From Bacteroidota bacterium (GTDB lineage Bacteria > Bacteroidota > Ignavibacteria > Kryptoniales > JAKASW01): a stretch of 17,868 bases of DNA. The notes below the pieces were generated by a model. The model did no database searches and had not been told where the DNA came from. It saw only the letters and a program-made list of their open reading frames with translations. This document shows positions 8,164 through 14,638 of the stretch, one piece after another. The translations under genes were made by a program, and so were the position numbers. How positions within the stretch are numbered: position 1 is the first letter of the stretch; each line of letters opens with the position of its first letter. The stretch spans positions 1 through 17,868 of the forward strand of contig JAJYJD010000038.1 in assembly GCA_021789755.1 (NCBI GenBank), in the 5' to 3' direction.

Positions 8164-8268
8164 CTGGACACGGATGACACGGAACAAAACAAGTTTACTG
8201 CGGATCGGGGTGTTATTGATAAGCAATCCGCGAGAATCAGTGCCTTTTCCCGTCTATTCCGCGTCCAG
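8164..8268. repeat. Nested inverted-repeat element, about 105 bp
   Basis: The outer 11-base arms CTGGACACGGA (8164-8174) and TCCGCGTCCAG (8258-8268) are complementary at 10 of 11 positions, with weaker complementarity continuing inward. An inner pair GCGGAT (8200-8205) and ATCCGC (8226-8231) lies nearly centred. The element could fold as a cruciform or RNA hairpin. It resembles degenerate noncoding intergenic repeats rather than a gene; it has no transposase. Confidence 0.45.
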
Positions 8269-8351
8269 GTGTTGAACGCTAAATTCAACTGCCTGGCTTT
8301 CAAGCTGACCTCTGTCCGTCCAAGGCAGCCCAATACCTCTCTCGCAGATCC

Positions 8352-8383
8352 TTTGATTTTGCTCCCTGCAAGGGTTATATTTT
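8352..8383 (+). promoter_or_regulatory. Promoter of the divIVA-pnp-ileS-lspA-rluD cluster
   Basis: TTTG (8352-8355), a 20-base spacer and TATATTTT (8376-8383) fit the Bacteroidota TTTG-N19/20-TAnnTTTG pattern with one mismatch. The same bases also read as a sigma-70 promoter, TTGATT-N17-TATATT. The expected leader to ATG 8411 is about 20 bases and has no Shine-Dalgarno sequence. Confidence 0.6.
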
Positions 8384-8410
8384 CAACTTGAAAACAAAAA
8401 AGTCGCGCAG

Positions 8411-8944
8411 ATGAGACTTACTCCGCTCCAAATTCGCAAACAGGAATTCGCAAGGAAAGTCCGCGGATTTGACCCTGAAGAGGTGGACGCGTTCCTGGCG
8501 ACCGCCGCTGCCGATTTTGAGGAGTTGTTAAGGGAAAACGTCGAGCTCCGCGCCCAGAAAGCGGCGATAATGGAGGAGCTTCAGAATTACAAGAAGCTCG
8601 AGGATTCCCTCCGATCGCTTGTAAGCCAGGCTGAGAAGGCCGCGACCGAATCCACGGAGTCGCTCAGGAAAACTGCTGAGATTGTCAAGCGCGAAGCTCA
8701 AATGACAGCCGACCAGATCCTCAGCGAGGCACGCCAGGAAACGGAGAAGGCCAGGGCTAAGCTGGTCGAAGTCAAGAATCTCAGAGAGACTATTGTAAAG
8801 ACCATTCGCACGATACTCACCGCACAACTCGATATGCTTGGTTCGCTCGAGAACGAACTCCTGAAACAGGAGCCGGCGACAGAGGTGCTCGATATGAAAT
8901 CGATCGTTGAATCACTAGGGAAATCGAGAACCGACGAAAAATGA
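8411..8944 (+). CDS. divIVA: DivIVA domain-containing protein
   Basis: The 177-residue product starts with the hallmark DivIVA N-terminus (MRLTPLQIRKQEF, KVRGFDPEEVDAFL). A long, charged, heptad-rich coiled coil covers roughly residues 35-150. DivIVA-family proteins recognise curved membrane and organise division or polar proteins. The conserved hydrophobic/basic N-terminal loop needed for membrane contact appears present. It is the first gene of a tight cluster: its stop overlaps the start of the phosphorylase gene by 4 bases (ATGA). The same family heads the equivalent ileS-lspA cluster in Firmicutes. No ribosome binding site is visible before ATG 8411, which is common in Bacteroidota. The family is clear; the exact role in this Gram-negative-type organism is not known. 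Confidence 0.85.
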   Translation: MRLTPLQIRKQEFARKVRGFDPEEVDAFLATAAADFEELLRENVELRAQKAAIMEELQNYKKLEDSLRSLVSQAEKAATESTESLRKTAEIVKREAQMTADQILSEARQETEKARAKLVEVKNLRETIVKTIRTILTAQLDMLGSLENELLKQEPATEVLDMKSIVESLGKSRTDEK

Positions 8945-9762
8945 GTGATCTGAAAAGGGAAATTGAGGATTCCGTAAATTTCATCCGGACGAAGGTTAAA
9001 TCAAAGCCGACGCTCGGGATAATTCTCGGGACGGGTCTCGGCGCGCTTGCAGACGACATTACAAACAAGACTGTCATCGATTACGGAGATATTCCGCATT
9101 TCCCGCTCTCAACGGTCGAATCGCATCACGGCAAACTTATTTTCGGTAACCTCGGCGGCAAGGAAGTCGTCGCGATGCAGGGACGATTCCATTTCTACGA
9201 GGGATATTCGATGGAGCAGATAACGCTTCCGGTGAGAGTGATGAAATTCCTTGGAGCGAAGACGTTGATCGTCTCGAACGCGGCGGGCGGCCTCAACCCG
9301 AACTTCCGCAGGGGCGACATAATGGTCATCGTCGATCATATAAACCTTTTAGGCGGAAACCCGCTGATCGGTCCGAACGACGACAGCATCGGCCCGAGGT
9401 TTCCTGACATGAGCGAGCCGTATTCAAAGGAACTTATCGGCCTGTCGATGCAGGCGGCTCTTGACAACGGCATAAGAGTCGAGCGCGGAGTGTTCGCGGC
9501 TATGACAGGACCGAGCCTCGAGACGCGCGCGGAGTACAGGTTCCTCCGGATGATAGGCGCGGACGCCGTCGGTATGTCGACCGTTCCGGAAGATATTGTC
9601 GCGGTACATATGGGTATGAAAGTGTGCGGTTTCTCAGTGATCACGGACGAATGCTTTCCTGATTCGCTCGTCCCGGCCGACGTTCAGGAAATAATCCGCG
9701 TCGCGAACGGAGCTCAGCCGAAGCTGACAAAACTGATGAAGGCAGTGATCGAGAGGATATGA
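8941..9762 (+). CDS. Purine-nucleoside phosphorylase (trimeric PNP/MTAP family)
   Basis: The 273-residue product cleaves purine nucleosides with phosphate to free base and ribose-1-phosphate, in purine salvage. Family landmarks in order are ILGTGLGALAD (phosphate loop), ESHHGKL, QGRFHFYEGY, VSNAAGGLN, GPSLETRAEYR (with the base-contacting Glu), DAVGMSTVPE and VITDEC. In mammalian and many bacterial PNPs the last motif reads ITN, and its Asn selects 6-oxopurines. Here the aligned residue is Asp236 (codon 9646-9648), as in adenine-specific MTAP enzymes, so a shift toward adenosine or 6-aminopurines is possible. It is translationally coupled to the divIVA-like gene through ATGA. Confidence 0.9.
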   Translation: MSDLKREIEDSVNFIRTKVKSKPTLGIILGTGLGALADDITNKTVIDYGDIPHFPLSTVESHHGKLIFGNLGGKEVVAMQGRFHFYEGYSMEQITLPVRVMKFLGAKTLIVSNAAGGLNPNFRRGDIMVIVDHINLLGGNPLIGPNDDSIGPRFPDMSEPYSKELIGLSMQAALDNGIRVERGVFAAMTGPSLETRAEYRFLRMIGADAVGMSTVPEDIVAVHMGMKVCGFSVITDECFPDSLVPADVQEIIRVANGAQPKLTKLMKAVIERI

Positions 9763-9792
9763 TGGACGGCACAATGCCTGCCCGACGACCTG

Positions 9793-9835
9793 TCCGCCAA
9801 GGCTTTTGCGAAGGCGGAAATCCGCTGAAGGCGGA
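9793..9835. repeat. Overlapping GC-rich hairpins after pnp
   Basis: TCCGCC (9793-9798) pairs with GGCGGA (9813-9818). GCGGA (9814-9818) also pairs with TCCGC (9821-9825), and TCCGC (9821-9825) with GCGGA (9831-9835). These mutually exclusive stems form a compact repeat-like structure in the 120-base gap after pnp. It may terminate transcription or stabilise RNA, or be a copy of a dispersed intergenic repeat. Confidence 0.5.
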
Positions 9836-9843
9836 CGAAGTCG

Positions 9844-9875
9844 GGGAATAATGGAATGATGGATTGATGGAGTTG
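9844..9875. repeat. Octamer tandem array 1 (unit about TGGATTNA)
   Basis: Successive 8-base units GGGAATAA, TGGAATGA, TGGATTGA and TGGAGTTG run in phase from 9844 to 9875 and end 7 bases before the DUF2905 start codon. The unit is nearly the same as that of the array on the other side of this gene (10130-10153). Confidence 0.55.
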
Positions 9876-9882
9876 TACACGA

Positions 9883-10122
9883 ATGGAAGGGTTGCCGAGT
9901 TTGGGAAAGACGTTGGTTTATGTCGGCGCGATAATTGTCGTCGTCGGCCTTCTGTTCATGTTGTCGGAGAAATTGAACTTTCCCTTCATTGGTAAGCTTC
10001 CCGGAGATATCCATATAAAGGGGAAAAATTTCCAGTTTTATTTCCCGATCGTCACAAGCATCGTACTCTCCGTGCTGCTGACGCTTTTGCTTTATGCGGT
10101 TTCGTATTTTTCGAAGAAGTGA
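9883..10122 (+). CDS. DUF2905 family small membrane protein
   Basis: The 79-residue product has two hydrophobic segments (about residues 8-28 and 54-74). They flank a short polar loop with the family-typical FPFIGKLPGDIHIKGKNF, followed by YFPIVTSIVLS. This matches the DUF2905 family of short inner-membrane proteins, whose function is unknown. ATG 9883 is the likely start; a GGAG about 10 bases upstream is a weak ribosome binding site. The gene sits between pnp and ileS and is bordered on both sides by octamer repeats, suggesting it may have been inserted into an older operon. Confidence 0.8.
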   Translation: MEGLPSLGKTLVYVGAIIVVVGLLFMLSEKLNFPFIGKLPGDIHIKGKNFQFYFPIVTSIVLSVLLTLLLYAVSYFSKK

Positions 10123-10129
10123 TGATTTT

Positions 10130-10153
10130 TGGATTACCGGATTAATGGATTTA
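10130..10153. repeat. Octamer tandem array 2 (unit about TGGATTNA)
   Basis: Three in-phase 8-base units, TGGATTAC, CGGATTAA and TGGATTTA, occupy the 35-base gap between the DUF2905 and ileS genes and end 4 bases before the ileS GTG start codon. The array therefore takes up the place of the ileS ribosome binding site, which is not visible. Confidence 0.6.
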
Positions 10154-10157
10154 TAGA

Positions 10158-13100
10158 GTGAGCAAGTTTAAAGAATTAAACGATAAGCTGAAATACTCCG
10201 ACCTGGAACACGGGGTGCTCGAGTTCTGGAAGAAGAATGAGATTTTCCGGAAGAGCGTGAGTGAACGTCAGGGCAAACCGAACTTCACATTTTACGAAGG
10301 TCCGCCGACCGCCAATGGCCGGCCGGGAATCCATCACGTGCTTGCACGGACGCTGAAAGATCTCGTTTGCCGGTACAGGACGATGCGCGGATACCAGGTG
10401 CACCGCAAGGCGGGCTGGGATACCCACGGCCTTCCCGTCGAGATCGAAGTCGAAAAGAAACTGGGCATAAAGCACAAGGACGAGATTGTTGACTACGGCA
10501 TCGAAAAATTCAACGCCCTCTGCAAAAAGTCGGTCTTCGAATACAAGGACGACTGGGAAGTGATGACCGAACGCATCGGTTACTGGGTCGACCTGAACGA
10601 TGCGTACATTACCTGCGAGAACTATTACATCGAATCGGTATGGTGGGCGCTTAAGAAGCTCTACGATGCCGGCCTGATATATAAAGGTTATAAGAGCCAG
10701 CCGTACTGCCCGAGGTGCGAGACCTCGCTGTCTTCGCATGAAGTCGCACTGGGCTATCAGGATGTCAAAGATACCACCATTTACATCAAACTGAAGGTGA
10801 AGGGGGAGGAAAACACATATTTTCTCGTCTGGACGACGACCCCGTGGACGCTTCCCTCGAACGTTGCGATAGCGATCAATAAGAACGAAGACTATGTGAA
10901 GGTGGAGAACAAGGGACAGTTCCTCATCCTCGCAAGAAGCAGGGTGGGAATCCTTGACGGCGATTACGCGATAGTTTCGGAATTCAAAGGGAGCGAGCTG
11001 CTCAACAAAGAATACGAACGGCTGTTCGATTACAAACCTGTCACGAAGAAGGGCTTTTACGCGACTCACGGCGACTTCGTTACGATGGACGACGGTACCG
11101 GAATAGTACACATCGCTCCCGCGTTCGGTGAGGACGATTACCAGACCGGCAGGGCATACGACCTTCCTTTTCTCCAGCTTGTCGACAAGAGCGGCAACAT
11201 GACGCCGGAAGTAACCGACTTTGCCGGCAAGTTTGTCAAAGAGGCGGATCCGGAGATCGTAGAGAACCTCAAGCGCCGCGGACTTCTTTATAAGAAAGAG
11301 ACTATCACACACAGTTACCCGCACTGCTGGCGATGCGGTACTCCGCTTCTCTACTACGCGCGCTCGTCGTGGTACATAGCGACGACGAAGTTCGCGCCAA
11401 AAATGGTGGAGCTCAACAAAACCATCAACTGGGTACCGCCGGAAGTCGGAACCGGAAGGTTCGGGAACTGGCTCGAAGAGAACAAAGACTGGGCCCTGTC
11501 CCGCGACCGATTCTGGGGCACGCCGCTCAATATCTGGGTGTGCGGGAACGAGAAATGCGGACACACGCTATCGATCGGGAGTGTCGAAGAACTGCGCAGG
11601 CTCGGAAAGGACGTCCCGGAGAATCTCGATCTGCATAAGCCGTTCGTCGATACGGTTGTCGTGAAATGCGGAAAATGCGGCGGTGAAATGAGACGCACGC
11701 CGGAGCTCATAGATGTGTGGTTCGACTCCGGCTCGATGCCTTTCGCGCAGTATCACTATCCTTTTGAGAACAAAGAATGGTTCGAGAGTCACTTTCCGGC
11801 AGATTACATTTCCGAAGGGATCGACCAGACTCGAGGCTGGTTCTATTCGATGCACGCCATCGCTACTTTCCTTTTCGGCAGCCCGGCTTACAGGACTGTC
11901 ATCAGCCATGAGCTCATCCTCGACAAGGACGGGCAGAAAATGTCGAAATCGAAAGGCAACGTCGTCGACCCGTTCAAGGTGGTCGCCGACTACGGCGCCG
12001 ACGCCGTCCGGTGGTATCTCATTGCGTCGAGCCCGCCGCACAAGCCGAAACTCTTCGACGAGAGCGGGCTTGTCGAGACACAGAGGAAATTCTTCAGCAC
12101 GCTTCTGAACACTTATGCCTTCTTCACGCTTTACGCCAACATAGACGGGTTCACATACTCTGAGCCGAGGATCCCGGTCGACGAGCGGCTGGAGATCGAC
12201 CGCTGGATAATGTCGGTGATGAACTCACTGGTCAAAGACTACACCGTCTGGATGGACTCATACGATGTCACCAGGGCGGCAAGAGCGGTTTCGGATTTCA
12301 CGATCGATCAGCTGTCGAACTGGTATGTCCGCCGGAGCAGGCGAAGATTTTGGAAAGGAGAGATGGCCAAGGATAAGCTTTCCGCATACCAGACACTCTA
12401 CGAGTGCCTCATCACCGTCGTGAAGCTGATGTCGCCGTTCGCGCCGTTCCTTTCAGAAGAGCTCTACACGAACCTGAACGGCGTTACAAAGCTCGAGCCC
12501 TGCGAGTCGGTGCATCTCGCGAATTATCCGGCAGTGAGAGAGAAAGAGATCGATGCGAAGCTCGAGGAGAGAATGGGGCTTGCAGAGAGGATAGTTTACC
12601 TCGCGAGAGCGATGAGGGCGAAGTCGAACATCAGGGTCCGCCAGCCTCTACGCAGAATCATCATACCGGTTTCTTCGGAACACATGCGGGAAACTATTTT
12701 GCAGGTCGAGAGCGTTATACTCGACGAACTTAACGTAAAATCCGCGGTCTATGTCGACGACGATTCTGAGTTCGTCAACAAAGGAGCCAAACCTAATTTC
12801 AAGTCGATCGGCCCGAAGTTCGGCAAGGATGTGAAGGTGGTCGCGGAGCTCATCAGGTCCATGAACTCGAAACAGATCAGGGAGCTCGAGAAGGCCGGAA
12901 CGCTCGATCTGCGCACGGACAGCAAGGCATTCCACGTCGTCCTCGGCGACGTCGAGATATTCAGCCAGGAGTTGTCGGGGTGGCTCGTCGAGTCGGACGG
13001 CGCGCTGACGGTGGCCCTGGATACCGAGCTCGACGACGACCTGAGGCGGGAAGGAATAGCCCGTGAGTTCGTGAACCGGATTCAAAACCTCAGGAAGAAT

Positions 13101-13331
13101 GCCGGATTTGAGGTTACGGACAGGATCCGGATCGTTCTAGAATGTCCGGATGAGTTCGCCGAAGCCGTGAGCAAATTATCCGATTATATTAAGTCGGAGA
13201 CGCTCGCGATCGAACTCTCGACGACGAAGAAACTCGACAGCGGGAAGCACCCCGATGGGTATTCCGAGGCTGTTGAAATAGACAAACAGAAGTTTAACAT
13301 TTTAGTCAGCAGGGCTAGCAAAGGAGTTTGA
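10158..13331 (+). CDS. ileS: Isoleucyl-tRNA synthetase, type 2 (IleRS2) with GIHH signature
   Basis: The 1057-residue product charges tRNA-Ile with isoleucine. It has a class I Rossmann core (GPPTANGRP, AGWDTHGLPVE), a CP1 editing domain (TTPWTLPSN, GTGIVHIAPAFGEDDY), putative zinc sites (CPRC, CWRCG, CGNEKCG, CGKCGG), and KMSKS at residues 594-598. An anticodon-binding and C-terminal domain follow. Length and motifs fit the eukaryote-like IleRS2 branch rather than the shorter (~930-residue) IleRS1. The HIGH signature is replaced by Gly57-Ile-His-His60, the first- and third-position swap known from mupirocin-hyper-resistant IleRS2. GTG 10158 is the start because an in-frame TAG lies just upstream. 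No T-box leader is seen. It is followed 2 bases later by the DksA-like gene. Confidence 0.96.
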   Translation: MSKFKELNDKLKYSDLEHGVLEFWKKNEIFRKSVSERQGKPNFTFYEGPPTANGRPGIHHVLARTLKDLVCRYRTMRGYQVHRKAGWDTHGLPVEIEVEKKLGIKHKDEIVDYGIEKFNALCKKSVFEYKDDWEVMTERIGYWVDLNDAYITCENYYIESVWWALKKLYDAGLIYKGYKSQPYCPRCETSLSSHEVALGYQDVKDTTIYIKLKVKGEENTYFLVWTTTPWTLPSNVAIAINKNEDYVKVENKGQFLILARSRVGILDGDYAIVSEFKGSELLNKEYERLFDYKPVTKKGFYATHGDFVTMDDGTGIVHIAPAFGEDDYQTGRAYDLPFLQLVDKSGNMTPEVTDFAGKFVKEADPEIVENLKRRGLLYKKETITHSYPHCWRCGTPLLYYARSSWYIATTKFAPKMVELNKTINWVPPEVGTGRFGNWLEENKDWALSRDRFWGTPLNIWVCGNEKCGHTLSIGSVEELRRLGKDVPENLDLHKPFVDTVVVKCGKCGGEMRRTPELIDVWFDSGSMPFAQYHYPFENKEWFESHFPADYISEGIDQTRGWFYSMHAIATFLFGSPAYRTVISHELILDKDGQKMSKSKGNVVDPFKVVADYGADAVRWYLIASSPPHKPKLFDESGLVETQRKFFSTLLNTYAFFTLYANIDGFTYSEPRIPVDERLEIDRWIMSVMNSLVKDYTVWMDSYDVTRAARAVSDFTIDQLSNWYVRRSRRRFWKGEMAKDKLSAYQTLYECLITVVKLMSPFAPFLSEELYTNLNGVTKLEPCESVHLANYPAVREKEIDAKLEERMGLAERIVYLARAMRAKSNIRVRQPLRRIIIPVSSEHMRETILQVESVILDELNVKSAVYVDDDSEFVNKGAKPNFKSIGPKFGKDVKVVAELIRSMNSKQIRELEKAGTLDLRTDSKAFHVVLGDVEIFSQELSGWLVESDGALTVALDTELDDDLRREGIAREFVNRIQNLRKNAGFEVTDRIRIVLECPDEFAEAVSKLSDYIKSETLAIELSTTKKLDSGKHPDGYSEAVEIDKQKFNILVSRASKGV

Positions 13332-13333
13332 AA

Positions 13334-13846
13334 ATGGCCAAGAAGTTGACAGTGAAAGCAAAAAGGGCAGCAAAGCCGAAACCGGCGAAAAAGGCGGCGC
13401 CGGCGAAGAGCAAGCCGGTGCGCCGGGGTGTGAAGGTCGCGCCAAAGCCAGCCGCAAAGACGGTTTCCCTGAAAAAGGGTTACAATAAATCGGAGCTGGA
13501 ACACTTCCGGGAAATTATTCTCGATAAGAGAAAGCAGATAATCGAAGAACTCGAACTCATACACGAGTCGCTCAGCGACAACACCGGCGGCGATTATTTC
13601 GAGGAGAGTTCCCCTTACTCGCTTCACATGGAACAGGGTACCGACACCATGGAGAAGGAGAAGAACTATCTCCTCGCGGCGCGGCAGAGGAAGTTTCTCG
13701 AATATCTCGATGACGCGATAAAAAGGATCGACCGCAGAGTGTATGGTTTCTGCCAGGACTGCGGCAAGCTGATCGACAAGGCGAGGCTCGAAGCCGTCCC
13801 CCACGCCCAGCTTTGCATAGCGTGCAAGCTGAAGAGAGGGCAATGA
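13334..13846 (+). CDS. TraR/DksA-family C4 zinc-finger protein with basic N-terminal tail
   Basis: The 170-residue product has three parts. A Lys/Ala/Pro-rich tail (about residues 1-45, histone-H1-like composition with repeated AKP and KKA units) leads into a coiled-coil region (about 50-130). A C-terminal zinc finger of the form C-x2-C-x17-C-x2-C (CQDCGK...LCIACK) completes it. DksA relatives bind the RNA polymerase secondary channel and modulate stringent-response transcription. The DxxDxA tip motif of E. coli DksA is not obvious here, so activity may differ. ATG 13334 is chosen over TTG 13328 because AAGGAG at 13321-13326 is well spaced for it. The same position is held by the DksA-like ylyA gene in B. 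subtilis. Confidence 0.85.
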   Translation: MAKKLTVKAKRAAKPKPAKKAAPAKSKPVRRGVKVAPKPAAKTVSLKKGYNKSELEHFREIILDKRKQIIEELELIHESLSDNTGGDYFEESSPYSLHMEQGTDTMEKEKNYLLAARQRKFLEYLDDAIKRIDRRVYGFCQDCGKLIDKARLEAVPHAQLCIACKLKRGQ

Positions 13847-13847
13847 A

Positions 13848-14498
13848 TTGAAGGTCCTGTACGTAACTTTCTCCGTCGTAATAGCCGATCAGCTCACGAA
13901 GCTTCTGATCAGAGGCCTGCAGATTCCCGTGTTGGGAATAAAGATTATCGGCATGCCTCTCTATTCAAGCAAACAGATCATCGGGAATTTCCTGCGATTC
14001 ACGTACATAGAAAACCCCGGCATGGCCTTCGGGATCGATTTCGGATGGAAATCGTTCTTCGCGATATTTTCCATCGTGGCGAGCGTGGCCATATTCATCT
14101 ACCTGTATAAAGTGCGTAACGAGAGCAAAGTGGTCCGCTTCTCACTCGCGCTCATACTTGGCGGGGCGATAGGCAACCTTATCGACCGCGTTTTCTACGG
14201 GCCTCTCTTCGACGGAACGGCGCTATTCCACGGACGTGTGGTTGATTTCATAGATTTCAATTTTTTCAACTTCAGTCTTTTCGGATACAACTTCTCGAGG
14301 TTCCCGGTGTTCAATATTGCGGACGCCTCGGTGACGGTCGGCGTGATCATGCTCCTCATTTTTCACAGGCGCACCGTCGAAGAGTCCGGCGTCCGGGCAG
14401 CAGTCGACGCAAAGAGCGGCGAGGGAGCTGCGATGTCCGACCAGCCCGCGTCAGCCGGGACGGAGAGCCCGACCGGCGAGTCGTCCGTCAAAGGCTGA
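13848..14498 (+). CDS. lspA: Lipoprotein signal peptidase (signal peptidase II)
   Basis: The 216-residue product removes signal peptides from diacylated prolipoproteins at the inner membrane. Conserved LspA blocks are visible: ADQLTK near the N-terminus, ENPGMAFG, GGAIGNLIDR with catalytic Asp113, VVDFIDF, and FNIADA with catalytic Asp159. About four membrane helices are expected. The start is TTG 13848, with a purine-rich AGAGAGGG 7 bases upstream; the upstream ATG runs into a stop after two codons. After the last helix there is a hydrophilic tail of about 45 residues, rich in Ser, Glu and Gly, beyond the usual end. It lies 1 base after the DksA-like gene and should be co-transcribed with ileS. 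Confidence 0.95.
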   Translation: MKVLYVTFSVVIADQLTKLLIRGLQIPVLGIKIIGMPLYSSKQIIGNFLRFTYIENPGMAFGIDFGWKSFFAIFSIVASVAIFIYLYKVRNESKVVRFSLALILGGAIGNLIDRVFYGPLFDGTALFHGRVVDFIDFNFFNFSLFGYNFSRFPVFNIADASVTVGVIMLLIFHRRTVEESGVRAAVDAKSGEGAAMSDQPASAGTESPTGESSVKG

Positions 14499-14530
14499 AC
14501 ATACCTTCATCGCAACCGACAGGAAGCGGA

Positions 14531-14638
14531 TTGAAGGTTCTCTACACGACGCTTTCCATGGTAATTGCAGGGGGAGGAGAAGCAGGGAATGACAGCGAGA
14601 CGGGCGAAACATCAAACCGGTCGCACAGCACCGTCTGA
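14531..14638 (+). pseudogene. Duplicated 5' end of lspA (remnant), 35 codons
   Basis: A TTG-started frame encodes MKVLYTTLSMVIA, which matches the lspA start MKVLYVTFSVVIA at 10 of 13 residues; the DNA over the first 40 bases agrees at about 28 positions. After that the frame diverges (GGGEAG...) and stops at 14636-14638, overlapping the start of rluD in another frame. It has a possible ribosome binding site, AGGAAG (14521-14526). The simplest reading is a decayed tandem duplication of the lspA 5' end; a translated leader peptide for rluD cannot be excluded. Confidence 0.55.

Larger units (their letters stand above)
8007..8410 (+). other. 404-base intergenic region
   Basis: This gap holds, in order, the strong hairpin at 8030-8057, an unremarkable stretch (8058-8163), a nested inverted repeat (8164-8268), and a promoter (8352-8383) for the downstream cluster. 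Two open frames of 82 and 90 codons cross it. They overlap each other, lack ribosome binding sites, and have no recognisable protein character, so they are not called as genes. Confidence 0.7.

Noticed and set aside
8027..8391. Two overlapping open frames of 82 and 90 codons between the T9SS gene and divIVA
   Set aside because: They have no ribosome binding site and no recognisable protein features, and they run across a terminator-like hairpin or an inverted repeat and the cluster promoter. Best read as noncoding.
10176..11564. A 462-codon open frame on the minus strand inside ileS
   Set aside because: It lies entirely antisense to the certain ileS coding sequence and is explained by its codon bias; the product has no recognisable motif.
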